From: Gemmata palustris
GTDB lineage: Bacteria > Planctomycetota > Planctomycetia > Gemmatales > Gemmataceae
Direction of reading: 5' to 3'
DNA: 64,000 nt
Assembly (NCBI RefSeq): GCF_017939745.1
Contig: NZ_JAGKQQ010000001.1
Location: 6,959,299 to 7,023,298, forward strand
This document shows positions 25,391 to 35,657 of the stretch, one piece after another. Positions within the stretch are counted from its first letter, which is position 1. Every line of letters starts with the position of its first letter. The translations under genes were made by a program, and so were the position numbers. The notes under the pieces were generated by a model. That model ran no database searches. It was not told the DNA's origin and worked only from the letters and a program-made list of their open reading frames with translations.

Positions 25391-25434
25391 CGAAGCGCCT
25401 CCGCGACACGATCGGACGGGCTCAGTGTAACGAA

Positions 25435-25464
25435 GAACGCCCGCGGGTCACCCCACGGGCGTTC
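25435..25464 (-). terminator. Hairpin downstream of glutamine synthetase
   Basis: GAACGCCCG and CGGGCGTTC form a 9-bp stem with a 12-nt loop, 20 bp after the stop of the glutamine synthetase gene on its strand. The bases after it on that strand (TTCGTTACAC) are only mildly U-rich, so termination efficiency is uncertain. Confidence 0.6.
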
Positions 25465-25483
25465 GGTACGGGTCACCGTTCAG

Positions 25484-27676
<2,193 letters not shown>

Positions 27677-27923
27677 CGTGGGAAAGGCTCCTTGTTTTGG
27701 TGGTGCGAGGCCTATCGGGGTGTGGTTCGTACCGACGCGCCGGAACATCCCAGTGATTAACGGGTACGGTTGGGCTGGTCGAGGAGAGGTTACTCAGGTT
27801 ATAAGCCCCGTTCGGCACGCGGCAAGAAGGTCGGGAACTTGGCGCACCCGGGGCGGGAGCACCGGCGCGGAGTTACCCGAACCCCCGGTCGCGCGCCCGG
27901 GGCCGAGAACCACGGGGCACACC

Positions 27924-28889
27924 ATGCGCACGATCGCTGTCATCAACCAAAAGGGCGGGGTCGGCAAGACGACCACGACCGTCAACCTCGCGGCCGCTCT
28001 CGCACTGGCGGGCAAGCGCGTCTGCGTCATCGACATGGACCCGCAGGCGCACGCGAGCACGCACCTCGGGGTCGAGCCAGATGGTACCATCCCGTCGCTG
28101 TACGACGTGCTCGTTTCCAACAAGCCGCTGGTCGAAGTGCGGCGGGCGGTGGGCGACAACCTGAGCCTGATCCCGTCCGACATCAACCTCGCGGCCGCAG
28201 AGGTGGAACTCGCCGGGATCGTCGGCCGCGAAGTGATCCTGCGTGAAGCGATGGCGGTGGACGAGCGGCCGGCCCCCATGCTCCCCCTCTCTGAAGGGCC
28301 GGGCGCGGGAGGCTCTTCCCCGGCCTTTGACTATGTACTGATGGATTGCGGCCCGTCGCTCGGCGTGCTGACGCTGAACGCGCTGGCGGCGGCGGACGAA
28401 GTGTTCATCCCGCTCCAGCCGCACTTCCTCGCGCTGCACGGGTTGTCGAAACTGCTCGAAACGACGGCACTGGTCGCGCGCCGCATCAACCCGAAGTTGA
28501 CGGTCACGGGCGTGGTGGTGTGCCTCTACGACGCGGCCACGAAACTCGCCCAGGAAGTGGTCACGGACCTCTCGGCGTTCCTGGCGCGGAGCCGCGGCGC
28601 GAACGTGCCGTGGGCGAACGCGAAGGTGTTCGAGACGAAGATCCGGCGGAACATCAAGCTCGCGGAGTGCCCGAGTTTCGGGAAGAGCGTGTTCGGCTAC
28701 GCGCCCAAGAGCAGCGGAGCGGCCGACTACACCGCGCTCGCGAACGAGGTGCTCGGCGTGACCGCGCCCGTCGTCGTGGGGCCGCTGAAGATCAGCGTGC
28801 CGGTCCAAGCGCCGCCGGTCGCGGCCGTCCCCGCGATCGAGCCGCCCGTCCGCCAGACGACGGTCGAAGTGGAACCGGTGGTCGCGTAG
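27924..28889 (+). CDS. ParA-family ATPase (321 aa)
   Basis: The ATG at 27924 starts [20 protein letters not shown], with the canonical deviant Walker A (KGGVGKT) of ParA/Soj proteins. Further motifs are [15 protein letters not shown] (A' box), [18 protein letters not shown] (Walker B), [16 protein letters not shown] and [18 protein letters not shown] Pro/Val-rich tail of about 45 residues follows the ATPase. Such ATPases drive DNA or protein-complex segregation through nucleoid-bound dimers. No ParB gene or parS-like palindrome was seen next to it, so it is probably an orphan cargo-positioning ATPase or acts with a distant ParB. It is divergent from glnN and convergent with the recombinase gene. 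Confidence 0.92.
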   Translation: MRTIAVINQKGGVGKTTTTVNLAAALALAGKRVCVIDMDPQAHASTHLGVEPDGTIPSLYDVLVSNKPLVEVRRAVGDNLSLIPSDINLAAAEVELAGIVGREVILREAMAVDERPAPMLPLSEGPGAGGSSPAFDYVLMDCGPSLGVLTLNALAAADEVFIPLQPHFLALHGLSKLLETTALVARRINPKLTVTGVVVCLYDAATKLAQEVVTDLSAFLARSRGANVPWANAKVFETKIRRNIKLAECPSFGKSVFGYAPKSSGAADYTALANEVLGVTAPVVVGPLKISVPVQAPPVAAVPAIEPPVRQTTVEVEPVVA

Positions 28890-28916
28890 TGCCGGGTTGT
28901 TGTGAACGATTCCCGA

Positions 28917-28946
28917 CCGCCCGGGCCTACGCCGCGGGCGGTTTTT
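28917..28946 (+). terminator. Intrinsic terminator of the ParA gene
   Basis: CCGCCCG (28917-28923) pairs with CGGGCGG (28935-28941), followed directly by TTTTT. It is 28 bp past the ParA stop. The hairpin overlaps the last codons of the converging recombinase gene (stop at 28927). Confidence 0.75.
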
Positions 28947-29901
28947 CGTTTTCAGGCGCGAGAGGGGCCGGAGGGGGCAGAGGCGCGCTCGCGTTCCCGC
29001 CCTTCGGGTGGAATTGCTTGTGCATCGCCTTCAATCGCTCGCGGTCCACGTGCGTGTAGATCTGCGTCGTGGTGATCGAGGCGTGGCCGAGTAGTTCCTG
29101 GACGGTCCGCAGGTCGGCGCCGCCCGAGAGCAGGTGCGTGGCGAAGCTGTGCCGCAGGGTGTGCGGGCTGACGGTTTTGGGGAGCCCGGCGCGCTTGCAG
29201 TATTTCTTCACCAGCGCCCACAGGTGGATTCGCGTCAACGTGCGCCCGCTCTTGCTCACGAAGACCTCGGTCGCGCTTTCGGCCGGGCGCGCGCCCTCGT
29301 CCGGGGTGCCCACGAGGTACGAGCGCAGCGCAGCGACCGCGTGCCGGTTCAGCGGCACCACGCGCTGCTTGCTCCCCTTCCCGACGCACCGGCAGAACGC
29401 GGAATCGAGGTACACGTCGTTGAGCTTCAGGTTCACCACCTCCGACGCGCGGCACCCGGTGGCGTAGAGCGTTTCGAGCATCGCGCGGTCGCGGAGGTAG
29501 AACCGGTCGCCCGGTTGCGGCGCGAGGATCAGCGCTTCCACGGCGGTGGGGGGGAGCACCTCGGGCACGCGCTCCCACAATTTCGGCGACCCGAGCAGGT
29601 CCACGGCGGTCGCGTCCGCGCGCTCCTCGAGTCGCAGGAACCGGTAGAACATTTTGAGCGCGACGAGGTGCCGGGCGATGCTCGGCGGCGCGAGTTCCTC
29701 TTCGTGCAGGAACGCGACGTAGCGCGCGAGGTCTTTTAGCGTCGGTTTCAGGTACTGGGGGAGCTGAACGAGCACGACCCAGCGCGCGAAGCGCTCGAGG
29801 TCGCGGCCGTAGGCGAGCACGGTGTTTTCCGCCAGCCCGCGCTCGGACTGGATGTAGTGGCGAAAAGCGATGATGTCGGCCCGTAATTCAGAAAGGGCCA
29901 T
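28927..29901 (-). CDS. Tyrosine recombinase, XerC/XerD family (324 aa)
   Basis: The N-terminal half is the SAM-like core-binding domain (IQSERGLAENTVLAYGRDLE, ARYVAFLHEEEL, ARHLVALKMFYRFL). The catalytic half holds all expected residues: Arg in LYATGCRASEVVNL, Lys in GKGSKQRVVPL, HTLRHSFATHLL, LLGHASITTTQIYTHV with the nucleophile Tyr. Xer recombinases resolve chromosome dimers at dif by breaking and rejoining DNA through a 3'-phosphotyrosine. The plan matches XerD better than an integrase. A Pro/Ala-rich tail of about 25 residues is unusual. It starts 5 bp after the stop of the upstream gene on the same strand, so it is co-transcribed. Confidence 0.92.
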   Translation of the reverse strand: MALSELRADIIAFRHYIQSERGLAENTVLAYGRDLERFARWVVLVQLPQYLKPTLKDLARYVAFLHEEELAPPSIARHLVALKMFYRFLRLEERADATAVDLLGSPKLWERVPEVLPPTAVEALILAPQPGDRFYLRDRAMLETLYATGCRASEVVNLKLNDVYLDSAFCRCVGKGSKQRVVPLNRHAVAALRSYLVGTPDEGARPAESATEVFVSKSGRTLTRIHLWALVKKYCKRAGLPKTVSPHTLRHSFATHLLSGGADLRTVQELLGHASITTTQIYTHVDRERLKAMHKQFHPKGGNASAPLPPPAPLAPENEKPPAA

Positions 29902-29905
29902 TGCG

Positions 29906-30664
29906 TCACTTTCGGTTCAGTACCAGGTCCAGCACCCAGCACCCGCGGACGTGCGTGTTTATGGGCGCGTGGCGGCAGTGATTGAGGATCGTAGTGTCGG
30001 TACAGCCGGCGTCCTGGAGCGCGTCGGCCAGGATCGGCATCGCGCTAAAATCGCGTGTATCGTACATCCCCCGCGCCATTGGAAGAACGTTGGTCGTGCG
30101 CCACTCCGGTTTAAATGGGATAAAGAAGTACGGGTTGTAGTAGATCTCCCGGAGCAGTTCGGTCGAGTGCAGCTCGCGCGGAACCCAGGTGAACGGCGGG
30201 GTGTTCGGGAAGAGTGGCAAATACACGAGCGCGGCCAGCCCGCGCCACTCGGCTTCGGTGAACGGTTCGGCCGGCACTTCTGTCGTGCTCACAGATCGGT
30301 CGCGCGGGTCCAACCGCGAGAGTACACCGCCGGGCACCTCTTCTTCGCCCGCGCTCGTGAGGGCGCGAGCCGCATCTCGGAGGTCGCCCTCTTCGCCGTT
30401 GGAGTTCATGAGGTGCTCGGCGATCGGTGACAGTTGTGCGCGCAGCCGGCCCTCTTTGCGCGGATCCTCGGCGAACACCTCGGTCAGCGCCGCGATCGTG
30501 CGGCACACACCGGGTAACCGGTCCCACTGTCGGCGCGCGCACTCCAGTAGGTAGCGCCGACACTTGCGCGTCTGGTGCTCGATGCTCCCGTGGGAGCGCG
30601 GGGGGAACAGCGCGCCGAGAAGAGCGTGCGGGTCGTTCTCTTCCTGCCAGAAGTGTTCGTTCAT
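29906..30664 (-). CDS. Planctomycete-type protein of unknown function (252 aa)
   Basis: No domain of known function can be named. The C-terminal half has a distinctive block, LLREIYYNPYFFIPFKPEWR, then VLPMARGMYDTRDFSAMPIL, ADALQDAGCTDTTILNHCR and HVRGCWVLDLVLNRK. I associate this arrangement with a family repeated many times in Gemmata-type genomes. The N-terminal half is Arg-rich and helical (RKCRRYLLECARRQWDRLP). The conserved Cys and His residues (GCTD..ILNHCR and RGCW) could bind metal, but this is inference. It overlaps nothing and precedes the recombinase gene by 5 bp, so they share a transcript. Confidence 0.75.
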   Translation of the reverse strand: MNEHFWQEENDPHALLGALFPPRSHGSIEHQTRKCRRYLLECARRQWDRLPGVCRTIAALTEVFAEDPRKEGRLRAQLSPIAEHLMNSNGEEGDLRDAARALTSAGEEEVPGGVLSRLDPRDRSVSTTEVPAEPFTEAEWRGLAALVYLPLFPNTPPFTWVPRELHSTELLREIYYNPYFFIPFKPEWRTTNVLPMARGMYDTRDFSAMPILADALQDAGCTDTTILNHCRHAPINTHVRGCWVLDLVLNRK

Positions 30665-30697
30665 AGCTGTGGTCGGCGCTGCGAGTTGCGCCGGTAG

Positions 30698-31468
30698 TTA
30701 TGCGGGCGACAGGCCCAATTGCTTCTGTACATCTGCGAGTTGGGCTTCCAGGGTCGCGACGCGCGCCTTGAGCGCATCGATTTCGGCCACCGCCGCGGTC
30801 AACTTGGTATCAAGGGCGGGCGCGGGGCCGGCCACGGGCACCGGGCGGAAAACGGGAACTTCGGGATCGGACACCGAAACCGGAGCGCCCGCGTGGAGCG
30901 CCTTTAATCGCGCGATTTCGTCCGCCGCGTGCAACCCGTGCGTGACCACCGCGCCGCGGCGGTCCGGTTCGGTGAGGTAGACGACCAGTTTGCGTTCCAG
31001 CAGCGGCTTCAGCACCTCGTCGAGAACGTCGAGCGAATCGATGGGCGCCATCCGGGCCGCCCGCGTGCGCAAATCGCCCTTCGTCTGCGGGCCGCGGAGC
31101 AACAGTTCCGCGAGTACAGCAAGTTCGGGGCCGGCGCTGGTCCACACCCCGTAGAGTTCGTGGCGGAACCGGTCCACGCGCCCGCCGGTGATGCGCGTCA
31201 CCAGCCCGCGCTCTTGCAGCGAATCCAGCCCCTCTTCGACCTCGATCTCATCGAGCTCGAACACCGGGTCGCGGTTGGACTTCTGGTTGCACCCGGTCAC
31301 GAGTGCGTTGAGCGAGAGCGGGTACGAGTCCGCGGTCTTCGAGGTTTTTTGCTTTTCGACCAGCACCCCGAGAATGCGGCGATCGAGCGGCGACAGCGGT
31401 TCCCAGGTTGGGGCCGCCGGCGCGGGCGCGGGTTGTGGTTGGGGCGCGGGGATCGCGTCGGACGACAT
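30698..31468 (-). CDS. YceH/DUF480-family protein (256 aa)
   Basis: The ATG at 31468 starts MSSDAIPAP; three residues upstream there is another possible start. After a Pro/Ala-rich leader, two winged-helix modules follow: LSPLDRRILGVLVEKQKTSK with TADSYPLSLNALVTGCNQKS and the downstream ELAVLAELLLRGPQTKGDL. These are the hallmarks of YceH, whose members look like winged-helix DNA- or protein-binding proteins; function is not settled. The C-terminus is a leucine-heptad coiled coil (TAAVAEIDALKARVATLEAQ) longer than in E. coli YceH. It precedes the recombinase operon by 34 bp and may belong to it. Confidence 0.88.
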   Translation of the reverse strand: MSSDAIPAPQPQPAPAPAAPTWEPLSPLDRRILGVLVEKQKTSKTADSYPLSLNALVTGCNQKSNRDPVFELDEIEVEEGLDSLQERGLVTRITGGRVDRFRHELYGVWTSAGPELAVLAELLLRGPQTKGDLRTRAARMAPIDSLDVLDEVLKPLLERKLVVYLTEPDRRGAVVTHGLHAADEIARLKALHAGAPVSVSDPEVPVFRPVPVAGPAPALDTKLTAAVAEIDALKARVATLEAQLADVQKQLGLSPA

Positions 31469-31578
31469 GGCAACCACTCTCCGAAAAGACGGCGGTCCGT
31501 GGACTCATTCCGCGGGCCGTCGTTTTACGAACTGTTCAAACCTGTTTCCACTGCTCCGGGGTTCAGGCTCAATTACAA

Positions 31579-31602
31579 CACCCGGGGTTGAAACCCCGGG
31601 TG
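31579..31602. repeat. CACCCGGGGTT palindrome
   Basis: CACCCGGGGTT-GA-AACCCCGGGTG is a perfect 11-bp stem. It lies between the YceH-family gene and the cytochrome c peroxidase gene, 17 bp beyond the latter's stop on its own strand. It could act as a terminator-like hairpin, but lacks a U-run; REP-like repeats of this type are common in GC-rich genomes. Confidence 0.6.
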
Positions 31603-31618
31603 CGGATTTCGAGGTCAC

Positions 31619-33097
31619 CTACCGCGCCGGGAACTTCGCCGGGTCCGCAACGATCGGGTCGAGCGGTTCGCCGTTGAGCGCCCGCAGGAACAGCACGAGG
31701 TCCGCTTTTTCCTGGGTGCTGAGGTTCAGCTTGAGCGGGATGATCGGCTTCTTCGTCGGGCCGTAGGTCTTGACGGCCGGATCGACCGACTTGCCCTCCG
31801 CGCGCGCCTTGGTGTAGGCGGATTCGGCCGCGGTGTCGCGCATCTTCTCGCTCAACCAGGCGTTCACGTTCCCCCCGCGGTCGTAGAAGTCCACCACTTG
31901 CTCCAGCGTCTTCTCGTCCCCGCTGTGCATGTACGGTGCGGTCCAGAGCAGCCCGCGCGTGCCCGGCGTCTTGAACGCGCCCACGAGGGCCGTGTCCTTG
32001 TGACCGGTAGCCAGGCGCACGAACCGGCCGAACTCCTCGAGCGGCAGTTCGCCGTCCTTCGCGCCCACGCCCAGGTTGTGGAACCCGTGGTCGGTGTAGG
32101 TGTCGCCGGTGTGACAGTTCGTGCAGCGGGCCTTGTTGAAGAACAGTTCGCGGCCCGCGAGGAGGCGCTTGCCGAACTCGTCGGCCTTGCCCGCGTCGGC
32201 CGCGGCATCGAGCCCCAGGTCTTTCAGGGCCGTGCCCTTCGTGGCGAACTCGTCCTTCAGCGCGTTCGTGTAGTCCTCGGCCTTGAGCACGAACTTCCCG
32301 CTCTCCTCTTCGATGACGCGCTTCCGCATGAGTGCCTCGGCCCTGTCGTGCAGGCTGTTGCCGAGCAGCACGGTGCGCTCGTAGGTGGCGATCGCCTTCG
32401 CCGCGGCGTCGCGGGTCGGGGCGTGGCCGAACACCGCGTTGAACGCCTTCACGTAGCCGGGGTTCGCGCGGAGCCGGGCCACCGCTTCTTCCCACGGGTC
32501 GGTCTTCCCGCCGAACATTTCCTTGTTGTTGCCGACCGGCCCCTGCGCCTGGTCCTCGAGCGACGACCCGCGCCCGTCCCAGAACTGGAACCGGTTGTAC
32601 GCGGAGTTGAACACGGTGGGCGAGTTGATCGGCCCGAGCGCGTCGTTGATCCCGCTCGAGGTCCGCTTGCCGTCCGCGAAGCCCTTGCTCGGCGCGTGGC
32701 AACTCGCGCACGCCACGCTCCCGTTGGTGGACATGATCTTGTCGTAGTACAGCTCCTTGCCGAGCGCCCACTTCTCGACGGTCATCGGGTTCTCGGCCGG
32801 GACCACGGGCGCCTGCGTGAGCCCGAGCGGGACCTTCAGTTTGACGACCTTGCGCGTCACCTTCAGGCCGGTCGCGGGGTCCGCGTCCTCCTGCGTGCCC
32901 TCGGTCCAGAACCCCTTCAGCGCCTTCCACTCGGGCTGGTTACTGGTGAGGAACACCACCGGCACGCGGTCCTTGAACGGAGTCATTTTTGACTCGTTCG
33001 GCAGCAAGAAGTCGGCCGGCTCGATGGGCGGCTGGGCGCCGGCGGGCGCTGCGAACGTGAACAGTGCGAGTACAAACAGAACCCAGCGAACTGTCAT
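31619..33097 (-). CDS. Dihaem cytochrome c peroxidase-type protein (492 aa)
   Basis: The ATG at 33097 has AAAGGA about 8 bp upstream and gives a signal peptide (MTVRWVLFVLALFTFAAPAGA). Two haem motifs are present: CASCH with the SKGFADGK stretch near residue 140, and CTNCH near 330, followed by DHGFHNLGVG, TPGTRGLLWTAPYMHSGDEK and the C-terminal helix. This is the CcpA/MauG superfamily layout; classical members reduce hydrogen peroxide with electrons from a small cytochrome c or modify protein side chains. At about 490 residues it is longer than typical CcpA (about 330), with an extra insert between the haems. The upstream selenoprotein-like redoxin suggests a shared redox role, as inference. 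Confidence 0.9.
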   Translation of the reverse strand: MTVRWVLFVLALFTFAAPAGAQPPIEPADFLLPNESKMTPFKDRVPVVFLTSNQPEWKALKGFWTEGTQEDADPATGLKVTRKVVKLKVPLGLTQAPVVPAENPMTVEKWALGKELYYDKIMSTNGSVACASCHAPSKGFADGKRTSSGINDALGPINSPTVFNSAYNRFQFWDGRGSSLEDQAQGPVGNNKEMFGGKTDPWEEAVARLRANPGYVKAFNAVFGHAPTRDAAAKAIATYERTVLLGNSLHDRAEALMRKRVIEEESGKFVLKAEDYTNALKDEFATKGTALKDLGLDAAADAGKADEFGKRLLAGRELFFNKARCTNCHTGDTYTDHGFHNLGVGAKDGELPLEEFGRFVRLATGHKDTALVGAFKTPGTRGLLWTAPYMHSGDEKTLEQVVDFYDRGGNVNAWLSEKMRDTAAESAYTKARAEGKSVDPAVKTYGPTKKPIIPLKLNLSTQEKADLVLFLRALNGEPLDPIVADPAKFPAR

Positions 33098-33179
33098 AAC
33101 AGTCCTTTCGATGTTTCGCCGTGACCCGGAGGGGAGCGGGGGCAGGTGGGTGCGTGACCGTGGGGTTGGCAGGGTATCG

Positions 33180-33782
33180 TTAGGTGCCGGCGGCGGGTGC
33201 GTCAACGTTTGGGCCATCGGGCTCGCGTTCGTGCGGAATCGGCGGTGCCGATGGGAGGGCGGCGAGTAGATCGGGAACCCCGGGCCGATCGGTCGGGTCC
33301 GCGGACGGGTGCGCGAAGACCACGTTGCGGTCGCGTGAAAGAATGAAGTCGCCGCCGAGCTGGAGCACGTCCTCGCCCGCGTAGGGCTTCTTCACGCGGT
33401 AGCCCTTGAACATCCCGCGGAAGTAGCCCCACAACACGCGCGGTTTGAAGAACGTGAGCCACCCCGTGCGCTCCAGACCGAAGGCGGAGTACGCGGCCCG
33501 CTCCGGGTCGCACACGACGGCCACGGCCCATTTGTGGCGCGCAACATACAGAGCGAGCACTTCGGGGCGCGCTTGCGAAATAACGAGAACGGAGCACCCC
33601 CGCGCCGCGAACCGGGCGCGGGCCGCGTCCACCTCGCCGAGGTGGGCGTTACAGGGGATTCACGCCAGGTGCCGTAAGAAAACGACGAGCAGAAAATCGG
33701 ATACGAGGAGCGACGACAGCCGGACCGGGGTGCCGTCCGGCTGAAAGAGCGTCAGATCGGGAGCCGTGCCGCCGGGAATCAT
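33180..33782 (-). CDS. Candidate selenocysteine redoxin, AhpC/TSA-like, Sec at codon 41 (in-frame TGA 33660-33662)
   Basis: Reading from the ATG at 33782 (whose ATGA overlaps the preceding glycosyltransferase stop) gives TAPDLTLFQPDGTPVRLSSL, a beta strand FLLVVFLRHLA, then an in-frame TGA, then IPCNAHLGEVDAARARFAA and the rest of the fold through to 33180. In the AhpC/TSA peroxiredoxin-like family the expected motif is RHxxCxxC; the TGA sits exactly where the first, catalytic Cys belongs, making UxxC (Sec41, Cys44). The other family blocks are intact on both sides (VLVISQARPEV, VVCDPERAAYSAFGL, LGGDFILSRDRNVVFAH). An ORF finder therefore splits it. A 9-bp hairpin with a G-rich loop lies 25 nt after the TGA, as bacterial SECIS elements do. 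A nonsense mutation is the alternative. Confidence 0.75.
33626..33648 (-). promoter_or_regulatory. SECIS-like hairpin just downstream of the in-frame TGA
   Basis: In the transcript of the redoxin gene, 18-24 nt after the TGA, CCACCUC pairs with GAGGUGG around the loop GGC (nucleotides 25-27); beyond a C-A mismatch two more pairs extend the stem. The apical loop starts with two guanines and lies inside the 16-37 nt window known for bacterial SECIS elements. The hairpin is coding, as in formate dehydrogenase selenoproteins. Confidence 0.6.
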
Positions 33783-34843
33783 TTCTTCACGCGCTCCAGA
33801 ACAAACGCGCTGGCGGGTTGAGCCGGGCGCATCGAACTCAAGCGGCATTTTACCCACCAACGTGCCTGTTTCGCCACTTCCTTCCCGAAGCCCCACGCGA
33901 AGCCGAAATGGATCGCGACGAACACCATCGGGATGCGCGCGCCCGCGGCGAGGGGCAGGCCGCGGCCCAGCACCGCGCCCGCGCCGAGCAAAACTGCGGC
34001 GTAAAGTCCGATGCTCGCGAGCCACAGCCAGCCGAGGTACGGCACCACCGCGCTCAGCGGCCCCGCGGTGACGGCCCACACCGCCCACAGCGGCGGCACG
34101 AGTGCGGGAACCGACAGCGACTTCGGGTGCTTGCAGGCGAGCTTCGCCCGGCCCTTGCCGTAGCGCCCGAGCTGGTAAAACAGTGCCCCGAAGGTGCCCC
34201 GCGGTTCGTACACGATCTTCACTTCGGGGGTGAAGTAGCACGTCAGCCCGGCCGCGTGGACGCGCTCGTTGAACTCCACGTCCTCGCACGCATCGAACTC
34301 TTGGTCGAACAGCCCGATGGTGTGGAACACCTTGCGCGAGTACGCGACCGCGGTGCTCTGCGGGGGGACGAACTTCGCCTCGTTGGAATAAATGTCGGAA
34401 TCGGGATTGTGCCCGAGCCGGCTGCTCCGCGCCGCGCTCACGGCCTGCTGGAACCGCGTCGGGGACTCGACGTCCAGCGGTTGGGGGCGCCCGAGGCAAT
34501 CCGCCCGGCTCGTGGCGAACGCCTCGGAGAGCTTCTTCAGGTAGTCGCGGTCGGGGACGTGGCAGTGCCCGTCCACGATCACCACGACGTCCTTCGTCGC
34601 GTGCCGGATGCCGGTGTTCCGCCCGGACGACGCGAGCATCTCGCTGTTGAACACGAGCTTCAAGTTGGAGAACTCGGACTGGAGCCGGCGCACGATGAGC
34701 ACGGTGTCATCGGTGGACACGCCGTCCGCGACGATCACCTCGAACGCGCTCCGCGGGAAGTCTTGCGTGAGCAGCAGGCGCAGCGTGTGCTCGATCGAGC
34801 GCGACTCGTTCCGCACGGGAACGATTACGCTAACGGATGGCAT
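33779..34843 (-). CDS. Family 2 glycosyltransferase with C-terminal membrane segments (354 aa)
   Basis: The GT-A domain opens with VSVIVPVRNESRSIEHTL, followed by the VIVADGVSTDDTV, VFNSEMLASSGRNTGI and VVIVDGHCHVPD (DxD-like metal site) blocks and an EDVEFNERVHAAG acceptor-side motif. Two to three hydrophobic segments at the C-terminus (WAVWAVTAGPLSAVVPYLGW, IPMVFVAIHFGFAWGFG) anchor it to the inner face of the membrane. The usual role is addition of a sugar to a lipid-linked intermediate of exopolysaccharide. It is the fifth gene of the exosortase-linked operon; its stop overlaps the start of the selenoprotein candidate (ATGA), so translation is coupled. Confidence 0.9.
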   Translation of the reverse strand: MPSVSVIVPVRNESRSIEHTLRLLLTQDFPRSAFEVIVADGVSTDDTVLIVRRLQSEFSNLKLVFNSEMLASSGRNTGIRHATKDVVVIVDGHCHVPDRDYLKKLSEAFATSRADCLGRPQPLDVESPTRFQQAVSAARSSRLGHNPDSDIYSNEAKFVPPQSTAVAYSRKVFHTIGLFDQEFDACEDVEFNERVHAAGLTCYFTPEVKIVYEPRGTFGALFYQLGRYGKGRAKLACKHPKSLSVPALVPPLWAVWAVTAGPLSAVVPYLGWLWLASIGLYAAVLLGAGAVLGRGLPLAAGARIPMVFVAIHFGFAWGFGKEVAKQARWWVKCRLSSMRPAQPASAFVLERVKK

Positions 34844-34860
34844 GTATTGTCTCCGGGCGC

Positions 34861-34914
34861 CCGCCCCTCGCGGGCGGCACCTGTGGCTCGGGAACCCGCC
34901 GCCCTCGCGGGCGG
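34861..34914. repeat. Two CCGCCC...GGGCGG hairpins between glycosyltransferase and sugar transferase genes
   Basis: CCGCCC-CTCGC-GGGCGG at 34861-34877 and CCGCCC-TCGC-GGGCGG at 34899-34914 have the same core as the cluster at 21157-21315. They sit directly upstream (17 bp) of the start codon of the glycosyltransferase on the minus strand and inside a cotranscribed operon. Confidence 0.75.
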
Positions 34915-34922
34915 AGTGCGCT

Positions 34923-35657
34923 TCATTCCGTTGGGACGCGCGGGGCGCGGTAGTACACGTGCTTGAGGCCGATCACCTTCAGCGCGGTGGCGCAGAGGAT
35001 GAGCAGTTCCATGCGCGCGGAGCGAAAGCGGATGTAAAAGAGGTCGTAGGCGACCTTGTTTCGCACGCTCCGGGTACACGTATCCGGCGGCAGGTGGATC
35101 TGCGCGAACCCGGTGATTCCCGGCTTCACCGCGTGCCGGCGGTCGTACCCCACGACCACCTCGCGCAGCTTCTTCACGATCTCCGGGCGCTCCGGGCGCG
35201 GGCCGACCAAACTCATTTCGCCCCTCAGCACGTTGAACAGTTGGGGCAGTTCGTCCAGGTGCAGTTCGCGCATCACGCGCCCCACCGGGGTGGCGCGCGC
35301 GTCGCCCGGCGTGCTCCACTGCGGTCCCGTGAGCTTCTCGCAATCGTGGTACATCGTGCGAATCTTGTACAGCGTGAACACGCGCCCGCCGCGGCCGACG
35401 CGCGATTGCGTGTAGAGCGCCGGTCCGAGCGACGTGAGCCGCACCAGAACCGCGCACGCGGCGATCACGGGCAGCGCGGGTACGAGCACGAGTGCCGCGA
35501 GCACGAAGTCGGCCGCCGCTTTCACCCGCTCACGGGCCGAGGGCGGGGGCACGATCGGCGGGGCACTCGCGCGCCGCAACCGGGGGACGTGGGGGGCAGG
35601 TGTTCGCAACGCCGACCTCTGGCTGACCCGTGCGGGCGACATCCGGTTCCCGTTCAT
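34923..35657 (-). CDS. Undecaprenyl-phosphate sugar phosphotransferase-type initiating enzyme (244 aa)
   Basis: I start at the ATG at 35657 (MNGNRMSPARVS). After a short tail one hydrophobic hairpin (FVLAALVLVPALPVIAACAV) anchors the protein, and the rest is the PF02397 bacterial sugar transferase domain: LTSLGPALYTQSRVGRGGRV, FTLYKIRTMY, LHLDELPQLFNVLRGEMSLV, GPRPERP, VKPGITGFAQ and YDLFYI. Such enzymes move a sugar-1-phosphate from a nucleotide sugar to undecaprenyl phosphate and start an exopolysaccharide repeat unit. The N-terminal membrane portion is shorter than in WbaP. It is part of the exosortase locus and precedes the GT2 gene by about 80 bp, with a repeat in the gap. Confidence 0.9.
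   Translation of the reverse strand: MNGNRMSPARVSQRSALRTPAPHVPRLRRASAPPIVPPPSARERVKAAADFVLAALVLVPALPVIAACAVLVRLTSLGPALYTQSRVGRGGRVFTLYKIRTMYHDCEKLTGPQWSTPGDARATPVGRVMRELHLDELPQLFNVLRGEMSLVGPRPERPEIVKKLREVVVGYDRRHAVKPGITGFAQIHLPPDTCTRSVRNKVAYDLFYIRFRSARMELLILCATALKVIGLKHVYYRAPRVPTE

Noticed and set aside
33180-33632. Redoxin read as a frameshifted or nonsense-truncated pseudogene
   Set aside because: The TGA is in frame with intact protein on both sides and falls on the active-site Cys, which fits a selenoprotein better; the pseudogene reading is kept as the alternative.
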